From contig JACQXL010000238.1 of assembly GCA_016208805.1 (NCBI GenBank), positions 1 to 6,110 on the forward strand: a stretch of DNA of 6,110 nucleotides, given 5' to 3'. The position numbers and the translations under genes were made by a program. The number at the start of each line of letters is the position of its first letter. Position 1 is the first letter of the stretch. Shown here in pieces: positions 1 through 5,084 of the stretch. Below the pieces are notes generated by a model. The model made no database searches. It was not told the DNA's origin and was given only the letters and a program-made list of their open reading frames with translations. Origin of the DNA: Planctomycetota bacterium. GTDB taxonomy: Bacteria; Planctomycetota; MHYJ01; JACQXL01.

Positions 1-55
1 ACTGCGCACAATATCGGTTAATACTGGAGGGTATCTCGGTTATCGGCATATTCAT
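1..55 (-). CDS. 5' end of an unidentified minus-strand gene (truncated by window edge)
   Basis: Reading leftward from an ATG at 55-53, eighteen codons are open to the window edge (MNMPITEIPSSINRYCAQ). An AAAGGA-type ribosome binding site lies about seven bases upstream (complement of about 63-68). An in-frame upstream ATG at 88-86 would add eleven residues (MKTEGGRKDII). However, that ATG overlaps the -10 element of the best promoter candidate and lacks as good a binding site, so the start at 55 is preferred. The peptide is too short to recognise. It lies 132 bases downstream of gltX on the same strand and may have its own promoter. The gene call rests only on the start, the ribosome binding site and the absence of a stop, so it is moderately uncertain. 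Confidence 0.45.
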   Translation of the reverse strand, partial: MNMPITEIPSSINRYCAQ

Positions 56-86
56 GATAATATCCTTTCTACCCCCCTCTGTTTTC

Positions 87-114
87 ATAATACCCTAAAT
101 GAAGTTAAAATCAA
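87..114 (-). promoter_or_regulatory. Candidate sigma70-type promoter for the left-edge gene
   Basis: On the minus strand, TTGATT (complement of 109-114) and TATTAT (complement of 87-92) are separated by 16 bases, close to the TTGACA/TATAAT consensus. Transcription would begin near position 80, giving a leader of about 25 bases that includes the AAAGGA site ahead of the ATG at 55. The region is AT-rich, so a chance match is possible. Confidence 0.4.
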
Positions 115-141
115 GTTTTCTCCCATTTCGCAAGAGTTCAG

Positions 142-194
142 TAATTAGTCATTAGGGCTTCCTTCGTCATTAGACATTAGACATTCGTCATTTT
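142..194. repeat. Heptamer direct-repeat block (TCATTAG type)
   Basis: Seven-base units related to TCATTAG are arranged in two groups. The first pair is TAATTAG (142-148) and TCATTAG (149-155). After an 11-base interruption come TCATTAG (167-173), ACATTAG (174-180), ACATTCG (181-187) and the degenerate TCATTTT (188-194). The last unit contains the gltX stop codon (188-190), so the array abuts the 3' end of that gene. No hairpin or terminator-like structure is visible in it. Its function is unknown, and it resembles simple intergenic tandem repeats common in environmental genomes. Confidence 0.7.
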
Positions 195-1498
195 AGCGCA
201 ATGGCTTCTTTTATCCTCCCTTTTACCTTCTCCAATCCAATCAACTCCATCGTCTCAAATATCGGCGGGCTGACGCTGGAACCGGTCAGCGCCACCCGGA
301 GCGGCTGGGCCACGCCCTGGAACTTCAGCCCCTTGGATTCGGCGATACTGCGCAACAAGTTCTCCAGCGGCTCATGCTCTAACTTGGTTATCTTAGCCAA
401 CTCATCCTGCACCGCCCCCAGCACGGCCTTGCCCTCGGTCGTCTTGATGAATTTGTCTACGGCCTCTGGCTGGTAATTGACCGCATCCTCAAAGAAGAAC
501 CGGGTTATCCCGGCAATCTCGGATACCACCTTGATGCGCTCCCGGTACAGGTCAACCAGCCGGACCAGTTTCTCCTTCGGGAACCGGCTCAAGTCATAAC
601 CGGCCTTCGTCAGGTACGGTTCGGCCAGACCGAATAAATCCTCGGCCGGTTTATGCTTGATATAATGGCTATTCATCCAGGTCAACTTCTTGAGGTTGAA
701 CTGGGCCGATTTGTCTTTCACCCGCTCAATGGTAAACCGCTTGATAATCTCGTCTTTGGTCATAATTTCGGTATCATCTCCGGGCGACCAGCCCAACAGC
801 GACAGGAAATTAAACACCGCCTCGGGCAGGTAACCGAGGTCCTTGTATTCACCGACCGAGGTATGCCCGTGCCGTTTGGACAGCCGCGAGCCGTCCTCGC
901 CCATAATCAGCGGAATATGCGCGAACTTGGGCACCGGCTTACCCAGCGCCTCGTAGAGCGCAATCTGCTTGGGCGTATTGGAAATATGGTCGTCGCCCCG
1001 GATGACGTGGGTAATGCCCATCTCACTGTCATCTATCACGCAGGCGAAATTATAGGTCGGGAACCCGTCCGACTTTATCAGCACGATGTCCCCAACGAAC
1101 TTGCTCTCAAACTTGATGACGCCGTGAATCAGGTCATCCATCCGGATGGACTTGCCCTCGGGCATCTTGAAGACTACCGCCCTGCCCTTAGCCGGGTCAT
1201 CCTGGTAAACGGCCTTACCCTCGTCAAGTAGTTTCTGGGCGTATTGCTTGTAGAGGTCGCGCCGCTCGCTCTGGTAATACGGCCCCTCGTCGTGGGTGAT
1301 ACCCAGCCAGTTTAACGACTCAAAGATGGCCTTGGTGGACTCATCGGTGGAGCGGACATGGTCGGTATCCTCTATGCGCAGGACCAGGGTGCCGTTGAGA
1401 TGCCGGGCGAACAGGTAATTATAGAGCGCAGTCCGTGCCCCGCCGATGTGCAGGTAGCCGGTCGGGCTGGGGGCAAAACGGACTCTGACTTTATCCAT
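188..1498 (-). CDS. gltX: Glutamyl-tRNA synthetase (class I)
   Basis: This is a complete 436-residue enzyme that charges tRNA-Glu with glutamate using ATP in the cytoplasm. The N-terminal Rossmann fold opens with RFAPSPTGYLHIGG, whose HIGH-type signature is H17-G20. The typical RIEDTD follows at 41-46, and the KMSKS-type loop is RLSKR at 205-209. The C-terminal anticodon-binding helical domain ends with the family hallmark GVAQPLRVALTG. The ATG at 1498 is chosen because family similarity begins right after it and GAG lies about ten bases upstream. A TTG at 1525 would add nine residues of no family resemblance. The protein is about 30 residues shorter than typical bacterial GluRS: after KAVY (residues 95-98) only about ten residues precede AVVFKMP, where relatives carry a longer, often cysteine-rich insert. 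It is transcribed divergently from the protease gene. Whether it is discriminating for tRNA-Glu over tRNA-Gln cannot be read here. Confidence 0.97.
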   Translation of the reverse strand: MDKVRVRFAPSPTGYLHIGGARTALYNYLFARHLNGTLVLRIEDTDHVRSTDESTKAIFESLNWLGITHDEGPYYQSERRDLYKQYAQKLLDEGKAVYQDDPAKGRAVVFKMPEGKSIRMDDLIHGVIKFESKFVGDIVLIKSDGFPTYNFACVIDDSEMGITHVIRGDDHISNTPKQIALYEALGKPVPKFAHIPLIMGEDGSRLSKRHGHTSVGEYKDLGYLPEAVFNFLSLLGWSPGDDTEIMTKDEIIKRFTIERVKDKSAQFNLKKLTWMNSHYIKHKPAEDLFGLAEPYLTKAGYDLSRFPKEKLVRLVDLYRERIKVVSEIAGITRFFFEDAVNYQPEAVDKFIKTTEGKAVLGAVQDELAKITKLEHEPLENLLRSIAESKGLKFQGVAQPLRVALTGSSVSPPIFETMELIGLEKVKGRIKEAIALK

Positions 1499-1557
1499 AT
1501 CCCGTTTCTCATACCAAAGATTCAACTGCTGGTCAAGAAAACTCCGTCACTCACCGA

Positions 1558-1587
1558 CAATCTGCGTCAATCTGTGTAATCTGTGGT
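1558..1587. repeat. AATCTGTG-type short tandem repeat
   Basis: The word AATCTG(C/T)G starts at 1559, 1569 and 1578, giving units of 10 and 9 bases. The last unit runs into GTGG. The opposite strand reads as the CACAGATTA-type repeat (CCACAGATTACACAGATTG) that I recognise as recurring between genes in many environmental bacteria. It lies 60-90 bases upstream of the gltX start and could be transcribed as part of the gltX leader. No function is established. Confidence 0.6.
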
Positions 1588-1645
1588 TTCACTTTCACCC
1601 CCCGGATAACGGATACAAAAATATCCTTAAAAAACATCGTTTTTA

Positions 1646-1673
1646 TTGCTAAATAACCAACGTTATTTATAAT
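1646..1673 (+). promoter_or_regulatory. Candidate promoter of the protease gene
   Basis: TTGCTA (1646-1651) and a perfect TATAAT (1668-1673) are separated by 16 bases. Transcription would begin near 1680, leaving a leader of only about 12 bases made almost entirely of the ribosome binding site GAGGG (1682-1686), which lies six bases before the ATG at 1693. The -10 match is exact and the -35 is four of six. This would drive the protease gene and, by read-through, the gene after it. Confidence 0.5.
1650..1669. promoter_or_regulatory. 8-bp perfect inverted repeat inside the promoter (possible operator)
   Basis: TAAATAAC (1650-1657) and GTTATTTA (1662-1669) are exact reverse complements around a 4-base centre, CAAC. 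The dyad spans the spacer and enters the -10 element of the candidate promoter, which is where a repressor site would sit. The arms are AT-rich and the spacing is tight, so a DNA-binding dimer site is possible but unproven. Because it lies upstream of the predicted transcription start, it would not form an RNA hairpin in the protease transcript. Confidence 0.35.
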
Positions 1674-1692
1674 AATACCAAGAGGGCCGGAT

Positions 1693-2724
1693 ATGAAAAA
1701 AGCCGTCTTATTGTCTTTAATCGCCGCAACCTTGTCCTGCCTGGGCTTTGTGATTGGCGCCGAAGAAATCATCCTTAAAAACAGCCAGAAAATATCTGGT
1801 AAAATCATAAAGGAAAACGAGAAATCGGTTTATCTGGATATCGGCTTTACCATCCTTCAAATCCCGCGCGATGAGATAGGCAAAATAGAAACCGCATCAA
1901 CTATATCGCCCGCGGCCGATGCCCCAGCCGCCGCCGGCGCAAAACCGACCACCGAATACACCGACCTGGTCACATTTATCGCCCAACCATCCGCCAGAAG
2001 CGACCAGACATTTACCTCCAGCGAAATCGTTGACCGGAACAACGACTCGGTGGTGGCTGTTTCTTCTTCAAGCGGCTGGGGCTCCGGATTCATCATCTCG
2101 CCCAAAGGCCACGTCATCACCAATCACCACGTGATTGAGGACGAAACTAAATTAAGCGTCACGGTTTACCAACCCAAAGGCAAGACATTTGAAAGCAAGA
2201 AAATAGACGAGGTGAAAATCCTGGCCTTTAACCGCTATTTTGATATCGCCCTGCTCCAGATAAAAGAAAAAGATATGGAAGGGCTGAAATTGAAACCGGT
2301 CCGCATCGGTAACTTTGACCTGGTCAACAAAGGCGATGCCATATTCGCTTTCGGCAACCCCGGATTGGGCCGGGAAATGCTCCACCGCACCGTCTCGGAA
2401 GGAATCGTCAGTTCGCGTTCCCGCGACCTTTCCGGAATCCCCTACCTGCAGACCACGGCCGCCATCAATCCGGGCAACAGCGGCGGGCCGGTTTTCAATG
2501 CCTACGGCGAAGTAATCGGACTGGTCACCTACAAGGCCTTCTGGCAGGAAGGCATCGGCTTTGCACTGCCCAGCAATTACATCATAGAGTTTATCAAGAA
2601 TATGGAGGCATTTGCCTGCGATGAAAAGAACCCCAATATCGGCTATCGTTATTGCCCGGCTCCCAAAAAGAAAACAACCGCAACCAACAACCCCGATACC
2701 CAGAAGCAGGAAGAAAGGAAGTGA
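1693..2724 (+). CDS. Secreted trypsin-like serine protease (HtrA/S1C type, no PDZ domain)
   Basis: This 343-residue protein is predicted to cleave proteins outside the cytoplasm. Residues 1-23 form a signal peptide (MKK, hydrophobic core, likely cleavage near IGA|EE). Residues about 24-67 (LKNSQKISGKII...IPRDEIGKIE) look like the small beta-barrel often attached to exported proteins of this style. An Ala/Pro-rich linker follows. The protease domain spans about residues 110-300, with His146 in TNHHV, Asp184 in YFDIALLQI and Ser263 in NPGNSGGPV, so the triad is intact. The usual HtrA PDZ domains are missing: after the protease fold only about 40 polar residues remain, with Cys309 and Cys321. 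Start ATG 1693 has GAGGG six bases upstream. The stop is 4 bases before the next gene, indicating co-transcription. Similarity to HtrA/DegQ is at the domain level only, so no gene symbol is given. Confidence 0.9.
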   Translation: MKKAVLLSLIAATLSCLGFVIGAEEIILKNSQKISGKIIKENEKSVYLDIGFTILQIPRDEIGKIETASTISPAADAPAAAGAKPTTEYTDLVTFIAQPSARSDQTFTSSEIVDRNNDSVVAVSSSSGWGSGFIISPKGHVITNHHVIEDETKLSVTVYQPKGKTFESKKIDEVKILAFNRYFDIALLQIKEKDMEGLKLKPVRIGNFDLVNKGDAIFAFGNPGLGREMLHRTVSEGIVSSRSRDLSGIPYLQTTAAINPGNSGGPVFNAYGEVIGLVTYKAFWQEGIGFALPSNYIIEFIKNMEAFACDEKNPNIGYRYCPAPKKKTTATNNPDTQKQEERK

Positions 2725-2728
2725 GCAG

Positions 2729-4915
2729 ATGAAAAACCTGAAAACAATGTGGCCCGCAGGGAAACTGGCGCTGGTGCTTTCTATAGCAGTTTTGACCGCC
2801 CTGGCCGGATGGCCTTTCGGATGCGGCAAGTCGGAAAGCCCGCAACCGGAAACAACCCAACAAACCGCCGCGCCCGAGCCCAAACCGCCTGAAACACCAC
2901 CCGCCCCGCTTTCCGCCCTTGCTCCCGCCCCGGTCCCGGCGGTTATCGGAGCCAATTTTGACAACTTCGTACCGGACAACGTCTATGTTTACGTCTCCGT
3001 TGACAACATCGCCAAACTAAGCGATGCTTACAAGCAATCGTCATTCGGCAAATTATGGAACGACCCCGAAATCAAGAAATTCACCGAAAAGGCCGTAGAA
3101 CTGCTCCAGAAAGAATTCACCAAGAACGTCACCAAGGAAACCGATATCACCTTCAAAGACATCACTTCGCTGGCCGAGGTATTTTGCGGCCAGGCGGCCT
3201 TTGTCCTGGACCGGATTGAACTGAAGAACACCAAGAAACAAACCAGAAAGATGGTCTTCGGCCCCGACGGACAGCCCGTATTTGACGAACAAACCCAGTC
3301 ATATAAATATGAAGACGTGGAAGTGGATGATGTGGAACCGGTTCCCTACCTGATGCTGATGGCCGAAGTCACCAAGAACCGGGAGAAACTGGACGGCCTG
3401 CTGGAAAAAATAACCAAATCGGCGGCCGAGGACGGCGCTCTGAAGAAAGAGGAAAGTTACAAGGGCGCGACCTATTTCACCTTCTACCACAAACAGGAGT
3501 CCACCAACCTTTCTTACGGCTATATTGACAACATCTTCTTTATCAATTACGGCGACAAATCGCTCAAGCGCATCATTGACGCCTATAAACAGCCCGCCGA
3601 GATAAAAGCGCTGTCCGCCCGGCCGGCTTACCAGAAAATCACCGCCAACGCCGGCGCCGGACGGCTGGCCACCTTTTATGTCAATATCCCGCCTTTCATT
3701 TCTATGATAAAATCATTCATCGTCAAGGAAGAATTAAGATACAAATCACAGACGCCCGAAGAGATGGACGAGTTCAACAAGAAATTTGACAAGGTCATAG
3801 ATTCCTGCGGCCTGGGCGGATTCAAAAGCATCATCGGCACCTACCGGGCCGAAGGCAGCAACTTCATAGCCGATGGCCTGTTTGAGATGCCCGGCGCCGG
3901 CAAAGGCATTATCGCCGCGCTGACCGGCGACGCAACCGCGGAATTCAAGACCATTAAAGCCGCGCCGGCCGATACGATGATGTACCTGTCCGGCGCCGTC
4001 TCCTTCCCCAAACTCTACGACGGGATTATGGATACCATCGCCGGCGTAATGCCGCGGGAGGAATACGAAAAGGAAGTCAAAGCCGATATCCGCAAAACCG
4101 AGGAAAAACTCGGCCTGAAAATCAAAGAGGACATCCTGTCCCTATTCGGCAACGAAATCGCGTTTATCATCAATTCCAACCAGACCGCTCTCACCCCGGA
4201 AACAATGATGATGGGCGCCTCGCCCTTCAATATGGCCTTTGTCCTGCCCATCGCCAAGCCGGAGGCGGTCAAAAACGTCCACACCCAGATTATCAAACTG
4301 ATTTCCGAGGACAACGAGGGCAAAACGCCGTTCGTGGAAAAACAGTACAGCGGCTTTACATTCTATATTATGGAATTGCCCGACCGGCATATGGAAGGCC
4401 AGCCGCCTATGCCGGCGGAAGCCCGGGAAATTATGGGCTACTTCTTCACCAAGGATATGTTCGTCTATGCGATGCCGGCCGCCAACCTTAAAATCATCGC
4501 CGATACCCTGTCCGGCAAAAACACCGGCTCGCTGGCAACCAACCCTGATTTCGCCAAATTAGCCGCCCGGAACAAGGTTGCCGAAAAATCACTGATGCTG
4601 TCATATACCAACCTGGAAAAATATATGGCCGATATGCTGTCAATGGCCGTTCAATTGATGGAATCCGGCCGGATGGCGCCTGCAATGTTGGAAGACGCGG
4701 ACGACCCTGACGATGACAACCCGGATGAAAACGCCCCGGGCGACAAACCGCCGGTGCCGGCTGTCCAGGAAGATAAATTCGCCAAACTGATGAAGGAAAT
4801 GCCCAAACTGGACACCCTGAAAAAATACTTCATCGGCTGGAAGGCGCTCAGCCAACTCTATCCGACTCCGGACGGCATTATGTGGCGCAGTTTTACCCAG
4901 ATGGGACCGGAATAG
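2729..4915 (+). CDS. Large exported protein with two tandem related modules (DUF3352-like style), function unknown
   Basis: This is a 728-residue protein of unknown function. The start ATG at 2729 has AGGA about nine bases upstream and begins with a basic, hydrophobic export signal (residues 1-31), which fixes it over an in-frame upstream ATG at 2612 inside the protease gene. Cys32 follows PFG, a poor lipobox, so lipoprotein anchoring is only possible. A Pro/Ala/Gln-rich linker covers about 33-75. Two diverged modules follow. The first runs from V81 (VPDNVYVYVSV) to about 395 and the second from P413 (PADTMMYLS) to near the end. Matching segments are DITFKDITSLAEVFCGQAAFV (139-159) with KEDILSLFGNEIAFI (466-480), and ARPAYQKI (297-304) with TNPDFAKL (604-611). 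An Asp-rich stretch occupies 655-672. The style resembles secreted proteins annotated DUF3352 or hypothetical in Planctomycetota. That assignment is from memory and uncertain. It is coupled to the upstream protease gene, suggesting a shared envelope role. Confidence 0.88.
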   Translation: MKNLKTMWPAGKLALVLSIAVLTALAGWPFGCGKSESPQPETTQQTAAPEPKPPETPPAPLSALAPAPVPAVIGANFDNFVPDNVYVYVSVDNIAKLSDAYKQSSFGKLWNDPEIKKFTEKAVELLQKEFTKNVTKETDITFKDITSLAEVFCGQAAFVLDRIELKNTKKQTRKMVFGPDGQPVFDEQTQSYKYEDVEVDDVEPVPYLMLMAEVTKNREKLDGLLEKITKSAAEDGALKKEESYKGATYFTFYHKQESTNLSYGYIDNIFFINYGDKSLKRIIDAYKQPAEIKALSARPAYQKITANAGAGRLATFYVNIPPFISMIKSFIVKEELRYKSQTPEEMDEFNKKFDKVIDSCGLGGFKSIIGTYRAEGSNFIADGLFEMPGAGKGIIAALTGDATAEFKTIKAAPADTMMYLSGAVSFPKLYDGIMDTIAGVMPREEYEKEVKADIRKTEEKLGLKIKEDILSLFGNEIAFIINSNQTALTPETMMMGASPFNMAFVLPIAKPEAVKNVHTQIIKLISEDNEGKTPFVEKQYSGFTFYIMELPDRHMEGQPPMPAEAREIMGYFFTKDMFVYAMPAANLKIIADTLSGKNTGSLATNPDFAKLAARNKVAEKSLMLSYTNLEKYMADMLSMAVQLMESGRMAPAMLEDADDPDDDNPDENAPGDKPPVPAVQEDKFAKLMKEMPKLDTLKKYFIGWKALSQLYPTPDGIMWRSFTQMGPE

Positions 4916-4956
4916 TTAGAGACTATAACAAAATGTCTATTTTTACGTGTATTAAG

Positions 4957-5049
4957 GAGATTGCTTCGTCGCGGAGTTTATCCCAGCGGGGCTCCGCGCA
5001 ATGACAGGTCCCAAAGGATTGTCATTGCGAGCGTAAGCGAAGCAATCTC
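4957..5049. repeat. Nested palindromic intergenic repeat pair (TGTCATTGCGAG type)
   Basis: Outer arms GAGATTGCTTCG (4957-4968) and CGAAGCAATCTC (5038-5049) are perfect 12-bp inverted repeats. Inner arms CGCAATGACA (4997-5006) and TGTCATTGCG (5020-5029) are perfect 10-bp inverted repeats around a 13-base loop. The left half also holds its own hairpin, GCGGAG (4971-4976) with CTCCGC (4992-4997). The two halves read as oppositely oriented copies of the widespread TGTCATTGCGAG...GAAGCAATCTC dispersed repeat: a compact copy at 5020-5049, and a left copy at 4957-5006 expanded by about 20 bases. It fills most of the 169-base gap between the two exported-protein genes. No T-run follows, so it is not a canonical terminator, although the folded RNA could influence read-through or mRNA ends. 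Confidence 0.8.
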
Positions 5050-5084
5050 ATTTCACTACGGTCTCTTAAAGAAACGATTATCCA

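Noticed and set aside
142..194. Heptamer block considered as a CRISPR-like array
   Set aside because: Units are 7 bp with no unique spacers of regular length, and no cas genes are nearby.
653..1231. Long plus-strand reading frame opposite gltX
   Set aside because: It lies entirely inside a well-supported synthetase gene and has low-complexity antisense composition, no recognisable protein and no ribosome binding site I could credit.
1499..1525. TTG start for gltX at 1525 adding nine residues
   Set aside because: The added residues match nothing in GluRS N-termini. The ATG at 1498 sits directly before the conserved RFAPSPTG strand. A GGAG lies about 15-20 bases before the TTG, so it is not wholly excluded.
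1611..1626. GGATA/TATCC hairpin followed by an A/T-rich run
   Set aside because: The stem is only five base pairs and lies between divergent genes, where no terminator is expected.
2152..2979. Long minus-strand reading frame across the protease/tandem-module junction
   Set aside because: It is antisense to two supported genes, and its Gly/Ala-rich part mirrors the Pro-rich linker on the other strand.
4916..5084. Intrinsic terminator after the 728-residue gene
   Set aside because: The strong hairpins belong to the palindromic repeat and are not followed by a T-run. The T-run at 4939-4944 has no stem before it.
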